From positions 868,001 through 932,000 of the forward strand of contig KV748179.1 in assembly GCA_001692895.1 (NCBI GenBank): DNA of 64,000 bases, given 5' to 3'. The stretch is from Cenococcum geophilum 1.58. Its lineage: Eukaryota; Ascomycota; Dothideomycetes; Gloniales; Gloniaceae. The position numbers and the translations under genes are program-made. How positions within the stretch are numbered: position 1 is the first letter of the stretch; every line of letters starts with the position of its first letter. The notes under the pieces were generated by a model. The model saw nothing but the letters and a program-made list of their open reading frames with translations, was not told where the DNA came from and did not search any database. Positions 11,501 to 22,960 of this stretch are shown piece after piece.

Positions 11501-13132
11501 GCCCGCTAACCTAATGTTCCTCCTATAGTCGGCAAGGACGATAACGCCTATCTTAATTACGGCCTATACCTTATCTAATAGATACTTATAGATTACTAGA
11601 AGACGCTTGCGGGCTATAGCCTGCCCTAGTTTTAGCACTAGTGGGGTATTATTATAGAGAGAAGTAACCTACTTCTTATAGCTAAGCTACTATAATATAA
11701 CCCTATAGAGGAAGAACGCTAGTTTACTAAGCTATGCTAGCAGCTAAATATGGACTAAGCAGCGTACTTTAATACTATTATTGCCGCTATAGATACTAAT
11801 CCGCAGATAGCCCGCTTCTTCCTCTAGGGCCCTATAGGCACTAGTAAAACGTTTCTCTATTACTACCTTTGCTACTACTACCGCTCGCGTAGTAAGATTA
11901 TTCTTTACGTAGCTTCTTTTGGTATTATAGCCTTCCTACTACCCGGCGGCCGTATAGCCCACTCTCGTTTTTAGATACCTATTGATCTACATAAAGAGTC
12001 TACTTGCAATATCTTTAAAAGCTTAAATCTAGCCGAGCTTTTACGCTATACCTCTCTACTTATCTAGGATAAGGTGCCAATATAGCACCACTACTACTTT
12101 AAAGCCGTGCACTATATGCTTATAGATGTTCGTTTTAACAACTCTACCTTTAGCAGACTCCCTACTATCTTAGGCGGTAACTTTGCTTAGATACTACCTA
12201 TTATCCTACAGGGGAACCGCGCAGCTATTATAGGTGCTTGCCTATAGCGGTCGTTCCTTTAGCCTACCTTCTATATCCTCTTCCTATAGTTGAATATGCG
12301 TATTTACCAGGGCGAGATAAACCAGTAGTTTGCTGCTTGGGTGCGAAGCTTATCCTATAATACATCCCTAGCTAATAGGGTTAGTATTTTACCTAGTATA
12401 GCCTAGTTCTAGTCCTAGGAATCCTTCTACGAATATATATACCCTCCATATCTACTTACGCGGGTATACTATAACCTAGATACCTTCCGCAATTACGCTA
12501 TCCTAACTATTTGTAACGATACTATAGCTGAAATTAACGAGGCTATCCTTACGCGGCTCTATGGCTCCCTAAGCACCTTTTATTCTATAAACTCTGTAGA
12601 GCAAAATAGAGAAGAAGATTATATAGAACTGCTACTAGTAGAGCTCCTGCAGATATTTAACCCTAGTAGCCTACCTCTGTTAAAGCTTTTCCTAAAGGTA
12701 GGCGCGCCTGTAATCCTTTTACAGAACCTCTACCCTAAGAAAGGGCTATATAACGGCACCCGTATGGTTATTACGCGCCTAGGCCGGCGCTGTATTAAAG
12801 CTTAGATGCTTAGCGGTAGCTTTTACGGGTAGCTACGGCTAATTCCTCGCATTAAGCTTATATCTACGGAGGGAGAACTACTGTTTATTGTTAGTAGAAG
12901 GCAGTTTCCAATTCGGCTATGCTTTACTATAACCGTAAATAAGTCGCAAGGGTAGTCTTTTAACTTTATTGGGGTTAATTTGCGTATACTAGTCTTTACG
13001 CATAGGCAGCTATATATTGCATTATTAAGAGTAACGGATATACGCGGGCTTTTACTATTACTGCTATAGGACGGGGATGGTATAACTGCTAATATTATAT
13101 ATCTAGAGGTGTTATTAGCTGTTACGGGCTAA
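8521..13132 (+). pseudogene. Helitron Rep-helicase (RepHel), RIP-inactivated
   Basis: Roughly 1,500 codons. The ATG at 8521 opens a short Cys-containing exon; a likely GT-AG intron covers about 8630-8687. The Rep domain is recognisable from FLTFTANPK near 10130-10155 and DRPDLVMRVF near 10205. The HUH box reads GLPYLYLL at 10328-10350: both catalytic His codons have become Tyr (C-to-T). The tyrosine motif VKYIYKYIYKG survives near 10771-10803. The helicase has GPIGTSKT as Walker A (11828-11851; GPAGTGKT expected), GIIAFLLPGGRIAHS, and a C-terminal TITVNKSQG with YIALLRV. The frame ends TAA at 13130-13132. Many TAG/TAA replace Gln and Trp, so it is not functional. Confidence 0.88.
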
Positions 13133-13142
13133 GACGCGGGGG

Positions 13143-13255
13143 GATAGTATAGCAGCAGTAGTGGTAGTAGGGCGGTGGCAGGGTAGCAGTAGGGTAGTAG
13201 TAGGGCAGTAGTAGGGTAGTATTAGGGCAGTAGCAGGGCAGCAGTAGGGCAGACT
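13143..13255. repeat. GGGCAGTAGTA minisatellite after RepHel
   Basis: Degenerate units of about 12 bp (GGGCAGYAGTA, GGGTAGTAGTA) repeat about nine times in a row between the RepHel stop and the terminal stem-loop. It is probably part of the Helitron 3' region. Confidence 0.75.
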
Positions 13256-13287
13256 AAATTTGGAAGGCCAAAAGCCCGCCGCAGGCG

Positions 13288-13391
13288 CGAGAAATCCGTT
13301 AAAAATCCGTTGAATTTACCCAAGGAACCAAATTGCTGGCTGTAAGTTAGCAATTTGGAAATTTCCCTTGAAAAATTTAACGGATTTCTCG
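13288..13391. repeat. Nested perfect inverted repeats at the Helitron 3' end
   Basis: An outer 16-bp perfect inverted repeat, CGAGAAATCCGTTAAA at 13288-13303 against 13376-13391, encloses an inner 10-bp perfect repeat, CCAAATTGCT at 13328-13337 against 13349-13358. Helitrons typically have a hairpin just before the 3' terminus, but this two-tier structure is larger than usual. The junction with LINE sequence follows directly. Confidence 0.7.
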
Positions 13392-13919
13392 TAATCTTAT
13401 ACTATAATTATAATTGCTATCTATTTATAGGTGCCTTATAGGTACCTACGTAGTATATTAGCATATAAGCCCTAATTACTGCAGCCTTCTCCTACTATAT
13501 CCGCTTAGTACTATACGTCCTATTTTATGCCTTATAGTCTACTTTACAGTTAATATACTTTTTAGGTGGGTCTCCTATATATTCGCTAGTATTATATTGC
13601 CTAACGTAGCGTTCGCATCTAGCTTCTCTCCTATAACTCTTAGCTATATAGTTAAAGCCTTAGCATTTAAAATACTGCGTTACTAGAAACGTTATCTTAT
13701 ACCTTATAACTAGGTAGTAGTCTCCTCCTAGGAAGAGGCCCTAATTAAATAACGTATTTGCTAACTCTTTTAACTATATACCTATAATAAGTAATAATTT
13801 AACCTTTTATCCCGTTTGGACTCTTCCTAGCCTTTTCTATACTAGCCTTTCTACTATAAGCCCCGCTATAGTACAGTTCTACTTTATTATATCTTCTATT
13901 ATTTACTTAGCCTCTAGGC
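13392..13919 (-). pseudogene. Tad-type LINE ORF1, C-terminal part with CCHC knuckles
   Basis: Minus-strand reading gives the nucleic-acid-binding end of a fungal Tad1-like non-LTR ORF1. Three zinc knuckles follow each other at about 13490-13680; the first reads QYFKC-GFNYIAKSY, the second RCERYVRQYNTSEY and the third KYINCKVDYKA. Several Cys and His appear as Tyr or stop, as RIP converts TGC and CAC. Upstream in the same frame is LANTLFNQ-like sequence (with TAG for Q) preceding LGGDYY. The N-terminal part continues at 24244-25010 beyond the Gyp-B insertion. ORF2 (endonuclease and RT) is absent: the Helitron end lies where it would follow. Confidence 0.8.
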
Positions 13920-13924
13920 CTTAG

Positions 13925-14149
13925 TATTAGGTAAAACCTAAGTAAATAGTTATATAGCCGTAAGGTATAGGCGACCCTAGGGCAACCTAGGGGTAACTCG
14001 CCCGTAAGGTATATGCTCTATATATACCTAGGGAAAACCCTTTCTACCTTATACATAAACTCCTCCTTTTCTCTTAAGAATTTATCTCTGTCTATACAAT
14101 ATACCTATTATTCTATTATTAGACTCCCTATCCATATCCTTACCTTATA
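13925..14149 (+). repeat. 5' LTR of Gyp-B
   Basis: 225 bp, aligned without gaps to 24014-24238. Differences are mostly C/T and G/A. It contains a TATATATA stretch (promoter) near 14029. Confidence 0.92.
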
Positions 14150-14400
14150 TTTAAATCCTTACCAATCCCCTTAGGAGGATAGCCGGTTTAATTCTTCTAT
14201 AATACCTCTAAAAAGAAAACCAACGCCTATACCTAATAGTAATATACTAGCGATACGACTATAAAACGCCTTAGGATCTAGTGTAGACAAAACCACTGGA
14301 AGTATACTAGTAGCATTTAAGCTACCTTCTAAACCTTAAAACGATTAGATATCTATTATATATTAAGGGGGGTTATTTAGCGCGGTTACGACCCGGGTTG
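14150..14400. other. Gyp-B leader between 5' LTR and nested Crypton
   Basis: No coding signal was recognised. A primer-binding site could not be identified with confidence after RIP. Confidence 0.4.
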
Positions 14401-14573
14401 ATATAAGGTTAGGGCTACCCCTGCTAATAACGCGCCCAAACCCCGCATGAGGTTACGCAGCGACCGCCCCTAAGTACCCTCGCATGCGATTTTAGGCGAA
14501 AAGGTATATAATTTAAGTTTAATCGGTACTTCTAGGCGGTCGCGTAATGTTGCTCTAAATTTAAAACACTTGC

Positions 14574-14788
14574 ACTATAGTAACCGAGACGCCTTAATAT
14601 AGAACTATACTTTAGTGACTAAGACGTCTTAATATAGGACTACACTATAGTCACTACAGTCCTATATTAAGGCGTCTTAGTTACTATAGTCCTATATTAA
14701 GGCGTCTTGGTTGCTGTAGTACAGTTATACATTAAGGCGTCTTAGTCATTAGTATAGTTGTACATTAAGGCGTCTTAGTTACTACAGT
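14574..14788. repeat. 30-bp repeat array with an internal inversion
   Basis: Six units share the core TTAAGGCGTCTTAGTTACTA. The first two are on the minus strand and the next four on the plus strand, with the turn near 14636-14650, so the array is itself an inverted repeat. It lies downstream of the Crypton recombinase frame. Confidence 0.8.
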
Positions 14789-15299
14789 AAAATAACTATT
14801 TAGATATTCTTATAAAGCCAATCTAAAGAATACCGGCCTCGTAGCTGTTCCAGCTAGTTAATAGCCTATCTCTTATCTCTTACCGTACTATCTTCTACGC
14901 ACCATCTTATATCCTTAATTATCCTATAGTGACGGCTATAGAATATAGCCTCGCCGTTAACCTATTAGCGCGCCCCCTAGTAACAAGTAAGAGCTTTAAT
15001 TAACGGCCCACCTACTAGCCCTAAAGTCCACTTAGCCCAGAGCTAGAATACTAAATTACCGCCCTAAAGCATCTTATATTTCCTTAGCGGTGCCTATAGG
15101 TTAAGGATAAATAGGAGAGATTAAGCGTTAGCTTGCGGCAGCTACTATAGGGGTATAGTAAACGTTATAGTAGACGGCTAAGCAGGCTCTATAGTAGTAG
15201 ATAGTTAAGGACCCCTTAGTATCTCCCTAGGGGTTAGATATACGGAAGAGGGTTTATCTAAAGACAGAATATAGCCGTTAACGCGTTTAGGAACAGATA

Positions 15300-17420
15300 C
15301 GGGTATAGGTATAGGTATAGGTATAGGCAAAGGTAAGGGTACGGGGCCGTCTAAAGACGGTTATATAGACTCTGTAGGCCCTATCTAGATACCTATCTTC
15401 CCTTACTAAATCTATATAGGTACGAATAATGCTAATAACCTTCCTATTTCGCTAAGGCGTTCTAAGATCGTCTACATACGTAATTAAACCCCCTTTATTT
15501 CTAAAATCGCGGCCTTATATCTTAGCTTAGCTACGGCTTTATAGGCGGGCTAGTATTTCCGCATTATTATCTTATCTAGCATAACTACGTTAGCTAGTAA
15601 GCTTTCTACCCACGCGGCAAACCTCTAGTACTCCTTATAGCCAAAGAGGGAGTCCTTTTATAGGGAGTAGAGCGGGAACTACTTACGTAGGATTACTAAG
15701 TCCTATAATAGGATTACCCTAAGCGCGCAAAGGAGGCGTAAAAATCCTAAACCTATAAGGTTAAGCCGTATAACCTTATTATCGGCCCTCTCTAGGTAGT
15801 AGGTCTCTATACGTTTTAGCTAGACATCAGTCTTAGGCCATATCTTTAAGTAGAGGGCCTCCTCCAGCACCTCTTGTGTGTAGGGGAGAAAGTAACCCTT
15901 TCCCTTCTTTAGGAAGCCGGCGATTAACCGTATAAACGCACGGGGTAGATAGCTAAGGTAGGCTCCCGTTATCGCGTCCGTATTCTAGCGTCCGGCCTAT
16001 CTAATTTAGGTCTCCTTAACGCCGCTAAGATTGGTATACCAGACGCTCTACTTATAGGCGCTATAGGTCTATTCCTTTAAGTGAATTCCTACCCCCTAGA
16101 ATATCTTCTTATTCTATTTAAACTGTATATAATAGCTTAACGGCCGTTACGGTACTTTAATGCTATTAGGGAAAACGTATAGGTTATAATAGTCCTCTAG
16201 CTGCTAAAAGGATAGGAAGCTCTTAGCGCCGTCCTTACTCTAGTGGTTAAAAAAGTAAAAGGCTATTATAGAGAGAGGGCAGAGGATAGGGTTAGTATTG
16301 CGCATATAGCCCATATACTTAACCTTGCCGTGTTAATTCTGCTTCCCCTATATTATTAACATAATTATATATAGCGCTAGCTCGTTTAGTTTAGGCCCTT
16401 TATTCTCTAGTTTAATAAGGACAAGGTTAGTAAGCTAAACGTCCTATCTACTTTTACCCTAGGTAATAGTAGTATGGCCTAATAAATGGGTTAAAAAACG
16501 GTAGCTATACGGACCGGATATAAACCTAATAAATACTCAGCCGCAGTTTAAAGGTAAGACTCGACTGAACCCGGTATCTTAGAGCCCGTCTCCCAGTACT
16601 AAGTAATTGCCTTTTTAAGCCCTTTAACGTCGTAGCCGCTAGTAATTATAAACAGGCCCTAATTAATAAAGTTAACGCGTTAAATACGGTCCTTATCGCG
16701 GCGGACGCTGTCTAGTATCGCTAAGAGCTTCGCCCCCCGCATCGGCTGCAAGGCCTTACCTTTTAACTACTACGCGTAAAGCTCGGTAATAGTAGAGATG
16801 TAGCTATTTATAACTAAGTATTAGACCGTCTCGTTAAATAGGGCGTCTAGGGCGTCCTTATCCCATATCTCCTCTTCGTCCTTTATAGCTTCCTCTACGG
16901 CTATAGCTGCCCCTATAACTACCCCTGCGGCTACCCTCCCCCCTAGCTGCCCTTCTGGCCGGCCGGCCGTCTTCTACCTCTTCTTCGCCCGCTCACTATC
17001 TTTCTATATCTCTTTCCGTTTTAACTTCCGTTTTTAATAACTAGCGGCCCACAATTCTTAATTAATGACTTACTACTCTAAGAATAAGTAAAGCTTATCT
17101 TCTGTTACCTAGGCGCCGTCTATATTACCTTCTAGTCTTATATACTAGTCTTCCCACTCTTTCTACTTTAGCTCGTACGCCCTTATAGTATTCTTTAAGC
17201 GCTAGGCCTTATAAATATTCTATAGCCGTACTATCTGGGCCTTAAATTCGCTCTAAAGGCTATAGGGTAAGGGGCCTAGGGGGGCTTCTGTCGACCATAA
17301 AGTGGACCATAAGGTAAGGAGATTCTTAAAGGATTCTATATCCGCAAAAGGTAGAGAAGGAGACGCGTAAACGTGGCGTAGGTAAATAAAGTCACTAAAC
17401 GCGTAAATATTAAAGGAGAA
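15300..17420 (-). pseudogene. Crypton tyrosine recombinase with GCR1_C-like domain, RIP-inactivated
   Basis: The minus-strand frame starts with a region holding LYLFLE and a basic KRKLKRKRYRK stretch (about 16990-17080). Then come an N-terminal core (PMRGAKLLA, near 16735) and the catalytic core, MGYMRNTNPILCPLSL near 16290-16340. The recombinase box reads LSGVKET-IR-AGRWNTDAITGAYLSYLPR (dashes are stops) near 15935-16050, which fits the Crypton pattern GVSE-QIRR-GRWN and the tyrosine near Y-L. A C-terminal domain with LRLLCALRVILL and YKEY-RFAA (about 15590-15760) resembles the GCR1_C DNA-binding domain fused in fungal Cryptons. TAG/TAA codons are frequent and the protein cannot be made. Confidence 0.78.
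15302..15340. repeat. GGTATA microsatellite
   Basis: GGTATA repeats about four times, then degenerates into GGCAAAGGTAAGGGTACGG. On the minus strand it encodes a Thr-Tyr run at the end of the Crypton frame. Confidence 0.75.
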
Positions 17421-17699
17421 GGAGAAGAAGAAGGCTCTATATTATACAATTAGAATTATAGTAGGCCATTCTATATAAAATTAGAAGCCCCGCGTAAGCT
17501 AGCGTGGGTATAAGAATAGGAGAGGGTTAGAAAATATATTATCGAGGCAATGGTAAGGTCGAAGGCGCGCTAAGGCCCTCTATACTAACCTAGTACTAAC
17601 CTAGGCCTTAAAAACGCGTCCTAAAAGTAGGGGCCACCACTAAAGGGGGGGGGGTAATATTTAAACGATATGTTGCGGACTTTAGGGGGTCGTGCGTAA

Positions 17700-18840
17700 C
17701 CTAAGGTTATGCTAAGCCTAACCTAGACCTCCAATACCTATAAACGCTAAAGATTAGTTTAACTTATATACCTAGGCTCAATAGGAGCTTAGTAAGGTTA
17801 CTAGCGTCCTACCTAATACCACTAATATAAAGGAGCTAGATAAGCTGGCTAAGAAAATAACCAACTTATAAAGCATTATTAATTCAATAAAGCCCTCCCG
17901 TTACCTCTCTAGTAAAAAGTATAAGTTACATAGCGAACGTATACGCCAATTAAATCTCAACGCCCTAGTTAAGAAGTCACTACCTAATATTAGCGGTACT
18001 ACTCAACAGCATTTCAACTAGTAGATCGCCGCAGTTAAGAACCAATTTAAGGTTAATAACGCTAACTATAACTATAAGCAACGTACGCGCTAGGCCATTA
18101 AAGGTCTTATAAAAGAAAAGATAATCGCCTAACTAGTTTATCGCCGGTTAGGTACTAAGGGTAAGGGTCCTTTACTATAGGATAAGTTTAAGACTATAGT
18201 CCAAGACCAGATTAGGAACCCTATAGTAAGACGCTTTAATAACACTATAATATACTATACGGCTATTATAAAGGAGAACTAGAGGTTTAAGGTCTTCCTA
18301 GCCCGTATATATAGCTTAGAGGACCTCTTCTTATATACCCCTTTTATTAATCCTAAATAATAGGTAGACTTTTAGTTCTTATATCTCCTAGCCTACCTAT
18401 AAGCAGAGCTCTTCCGCTAGAACTTTACCTAACGGGTAAAAACCGCTAAAGACCTCTTTAATAAAATCCGCTATATAAAGCAATTGCTTAATATTATAAA
18501 GCTCGCGGAAGATCGCGTAAGTAGTAGCGGCAAATTATTATATATAAAGTGTAATTACAGCATAGGCTTTATAGAGTTAGGCTTAGGGAACAGAACCTAA
18601 AAAGGGCAACGCTTTAAGTAAACTCCTAGGGAGACTACCTAAAAGCTAGATAGCTTAGGGGACCCCTTAAACGCTAGTGCTACGTAGGTAAGTTAAAGGA
18701 CCGTAGGCGGCTACTATAAGGAATACTAGAGGTAGGCTAATAAAGAGAAGTTAGCTTAGGCTTCGGAAAACCTAAAGCCCTAGTAGCGTATCTCTCTTAA
18801 TTGCAACTAGGGCCTGATATAGAGGGAAAGAAGAAACGCA
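17700..18840 (+). pseudogene. Gyp-B gag
   Basis: The plus-strand region between Cry-1 and the protease keeps a consistent but stop-filled frame. It includes FKVFLARIYSLEDLFLYTPF (about 18290-18350), a typical gypsy capsid-like segment. A zinc knuckle was not clearly seen. Confidence 0.65.
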
Positions 18841-18849
18841 TTATAGTAT

Positions 18850-21800
18850 ATATTACGATAGATATACCCTAGGGCAAAGTCCGCCTATATACTTTATACG
18901 ATAATAGGTGCTAAATTAACCTCATTAATTAAGATATTATCCGTAGGTGTAGCCTACCTATATACTACGCGCTACGTTTACGTAAATCTATTACACGTTT
19001 CCTTAATAGTAACTAGATAACAATCTAGGATACTTATAATTTAATAGTTACCACTAGCGACTCCTAGGGTACCCCTTACACTATTAGCCCGCAAACCTTT
19101 TAGGATAGCTTATTTAATAGTTATAATATAATTCTTAGATGGGATTAGCTCGCGAAAGCAGATCTATTAATTAGCTTCTATTCTAGATAGTTTATCTAGG
19201 GTACTTCAGACCCTAAACGCCTCTAAATAATTACCCTTAACGCTCTCCTAGCAGATATTAAGGCTAGCAAAATAGTCTATTTACTATAGCTAGAAGACTC
19301 CTTCTCTACGCTGGTTATAAATATAATAGAGGACCTATTATTACTGGTAGCAAGTACCCGTGTAAACCCTCCGGACGTAGAGATACCGGTTATAAATATA
19401 GTAGAGGACCTACTGTTACTAGTAGCGAGTACCTATAGAGACCCTCTAGTGCTAGCGTAGATCACCTATATGTAAGGAGGAGGTTATTAAAACCCTAAAA
19501 CTATTAAGTATACTATAGCAGAGCTATATATACTCTTAGTGTAAGCACACCTATAAAACGTATGTCGGCTATACCCTTCTCTCCACTAGCTCCTAGAAGC
19601 ACACTACTATATAATAGTTACTTTAACCTCTATAGCCCCTAGCCTGCTAAATATATATAAAGAGGAAATTAATATCTTCTTTAATAAGCTAGTAAGCACG
19701 CTATTATAGAACTCTAAGTATAACTATATAATTAACTTAGAAGAAGGTAAGACGCCACTATAAATACCCCTCTATAACCTCTTACAGAAAGAGTTATAGA
19801 TCTTATAAGAGTACCTAGATAGTGCTCTTAAGAAGGGCTAAATTAGGCCTAGTAAGTTACCTACTAGAGCACCCACCCTCTTTATACTAAAAGTAGATGG
19901 TATAATATAGCTATATATTAACTATAGACGCCTAAATAAGATTATAATTAAAAATCAGTACCCCCTACCGCTAGTCGGCGAACTCTTAAATAGGCTTAGC
20001 TATATAAAGATATTTATAAAGCTAGATCTTTATAATGCGTACTATAGGATTTATATTAAAAAGGGAGGTAAATGGAAGACCGTATTTAAGATATACTACG
20101 GTTACTTTAAGTACCTAGTAATGCCCTTTAGTTTTACTAACGCCTCTATAACTTTCTAGAGCTATATTTATAAAGCTTTAGGAACCCTAGTAAATACCAT
20201 TTATATAGTTTACCTAGATAACATTCTTATCTACTTAAATAATAAGGATAAGCACGTTAAGTACGTTAAGTAGGTATTATAATAGCTCCGCGCTTAGGGC
20301 CTATACGCCAAACTATTAAAATATATCTTTTATACTAAGAACGTTAAGTTCCTAGGCTTTATTATCACCCCTAGGGGTATCGTAATAAACCCTAACCGCG
20401 TAAAAGCTATTAAGGAATGGCCTAAGCCTAAGTCCTATAGGGATATCTAGGTCTTCCTTAACTTTACTAACTTCTATAGGCGATTTATCTAGAACTACTT
20501 AGATACTATATACCCCCTATACGCATATCTTATATAGGTACATTACAACCTAACGTTAGATAGGGAGAAGAAGCAAAAGCGCAAGTTAAAAGGGCCTACT
20601 AAATAGTATTAACCTTGGTCCTAGCCTAATAATATATAGTAGGCGTTCCGTAAGCTATGCGCTACGTTTATATAAGCTCCTCTACTTCGCCACTTTAACC
20701 CTAATCTACCCCTAATAGTAATTACTAACGCTTCTAACTATACCTATAGCGGTATACTTCTACAGCCTTTAGGGTAGAGAGATTAACTCCACTAGCACCT
20801 AATCGCTTATTATAGTTAGAAGCTTACTAGCCTAAAAGTACGGTATAATACGTATAATAAAGAACTACTCGCTATAGTGCAATGCTTTAAGACGTGGCGC
20901 TATTACCTTAAATACGCTACGCATATAACGCACGTGCTCTGCAATTATAATAATCTTAAGTACTTTATAACTACTAAAAGCTTATCTACTCGCTAGGCCT
21001 AGTACGCTAAGAAACTAGCTAAGTTTAATTTTAAGATTAAATATAAGCTAGGTAAAGTAAATCCCATTAACGCACTATCCTAGCGCCTAGATTATACTAA
21101 AGGCTTTAAAAATAGCAGTAAGAGGACAATTCTTAATGCTATACTACCTATATTGCAGCAAAAGTTACGGATTATAGGCCTTGTGGGCGGCCCTAGTGCT
21201 ACTATACTAAACCAGTAAGTAGTATACGTGTAGTATATAGGTAACCCTTATAAACTTAGCGCTGGCAAACTAGAGCGTCCTACTATTCTCTCTAAGACCA
21301 TTTTAACTAACCTAATAGCGCTTAACCTTAGGGAAGACCCCTTAGCCTAGGCTACGGTCCCCTATAATAACCCGGTAAATTACCTATATATTATATGTTA
21401 CTTTACTAGCACTAACTTTACGCAGAGTCTCGTGCCACGGTAAGAGGTAGTAGTAGCTACTTTAGCTAAAACAGCGTTTATAGAATAACCCCCTAAGTTA
21501 CTAGTTAATTTTATTTATGGAGTATAAAAAAGGGACGCCTTTATATACTCTATATGTAATTAGTTAACTTAGGGATAAGTTCCTACTAGTAATAAGGACT
21601 ATACCCTTAATAATTAAGGACTTTTAAGGTAAAATAATAAGGTCTAAGTGCTAAATTGTATACTACTATAATAGGAGATCCTTAAGCGGAATTATAATAA
21701 TCCTATAGGCGGCCACTATAGTTTCAACTATACCTTTAAGGTAATCGCGTAAAAGTACGCTTAGAACGGCCTTACCTAGGACCTCTATAAATACCTAGAT

Positions 21801-22960
21801 AATTATAATACCTACTAACGCTCTAAATCGCGCCGCTATAAACCCTATAGTAAGCTATAGCCTTTCTAGGTCCCTACCCAAGCCTAACAGTATTATTTAC
21901 TTAACTTTATTACGGATCTCCTAGAGTTTAAAACTCCTAATAGCGTAAAGTATAACTCCGTCCTTATCCTTATAGACCGTTTTATAAAGCTAGTACGCTA
22001 CTATCTAGTATATAAAATAATTAATACTACGCAACTCGCAGAACTTTTATTTAGAGTCTTTACGTAAATAGGGCCTCTAAATAATATTATCTATAATAGG
22101 GGTAGTATATTTACAAGCGAGTACTAAAGTACTATATACTACTATCTCCGCGTTTAACGTAAACTTAGCACTATATTTTACCTATAGATAGATAGTTAAA
22201 TAGAGCGTTAGAACTAGGAGCTTAAGGTATACCTATATATATTCACAAACTAGGAATAGTCTAATTGGGCCTCCCTACTCGAAGAAGTAGCCTTTACCTA
22301 TAACTCTAAGGTCTATGCCATAACAAAGCGTTCCCCTATTAAGCTCGCCTATAGCTAGCTACTAAATATCCTAAACGGAGTCCTAATAGCGTCTAAGACG
22401 CCTAATAAGGTAGGGAGGGGTCTAAGTTAATAAATATCTAACTCGCAGAGACGCATTTATAACGCCTACGCCTTATATATAAGGCAGCGGCGGCGTTAAT
22501 AATGTATGCCTAAAAGCTTTAGGTAAAATACTATAATCGTTACTACCTAGCCAAGCACTTCGCCGTTAGTAAACGAGTCCTGCTCTCCTCTAAGAACATT
22601 TACATAAAACGCCCCTATAAAAAGCTTAACTATAAGTTTATAAGACCATTTAAGATCCTAAAGCGTGTAAGGCAGTAAGTATATAAGCTAGAGCTCCTAT
22701 TTACTATAGTATAGCTCCACCTAGTTTTCTATATCTCCCTACTAAACCCTTATAGGTTACGCCCTAGGTTTTAACCCCTAGTAGTAAAAGAGCTTAAGGA
22801 AGGTAGCTAGGAAGTAAAAGTAATTGTCGCCTACTAGGATTATACTAGATAACCATAGTACCTTATTAAATAGCTAAGATGGCTAAATAAGTATAATAAA
22901 TAGAAATACGAGATAGAACTTAAAAATTGTTAATAACTGCTAGATAAGTACCGTAAGTAG
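18850..22960 (+). pseudogene. Gyp-B pol: protease, RT, RNase H, integrase, chromodomain
   Basis: A protease-like IIGAKLTSLIK lies near 18903. RT starts about 19870, with KNQYPLPL, FIKLDLYNAYYRI (about 20010-20055) and the YLDN box at 20211-20222 (YLDD expected). RNase H follows around 20700-21110. The integrase core includes VLILIDRFIKL (near 21965), TSDRG-like degraded sequence, and an FYL-IDS-IER-N patch (near 22178-22210) where the family has a P-TDGQ-ER-N motif. A C-terminal chromodomain at about 22815-22935 reads YLIK-LRWLNKYNK-KYEIELKNC. Stops replace Gln and Trp throughout. Confidence 0.85.

Larger units (their letters stand above)
8345..13391 (+). mobile_element. Hel-1: RIP-mutated Helitron
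   Basis: One long degraded plus-strand frame encodes Helitron replication initiator plus Pif1-type helicase. Upstream (8345-8452) is non-coding sequence related to 36347-36455. Downstream are a GGGCAGTAG minisatellite and a strong stem-loop ending at 13391, after which minus-strand LINE sequence begins. The exact termini are uncertain: no clean 5' TC or 3' CTRR was fixed, and RIP would have altered them. Confidence 0.85.
14400..17690 (-). mobile_element. Cry-1: Crypton (tyrosine-recombinase transposon) nested in Gyp-B
   Basis: A minus-strand tyrosine recombinase with a GCR1_C-like C-terminal domain occupies about 15300-17420, with non-coding DNA on both sides. Near each edge is a related inverted sequence, GGTTACGCAGCGACCGCCCC at 14453-14472 and an imperfect reverse complement around 17674-17700. 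Cryptons normally lack inverted repeats, so these may belong to other small insertions. Edges are approximate; no target duplication was recognised. Confidence 0.7.

Noticed and set aside
14574..14788. CRISPR-like array
   Set aside because: Units are contiguous without unique spacers, degenerate, and partly inverted; the context is a eukaryotic transposon.
20211..20222. Functional reverse transcriptase in Gyp-B
   Set aside because: The YLDD box is YLDN and stops are frequent; the same holds for the other gypsy RT regions, so none is considered active.
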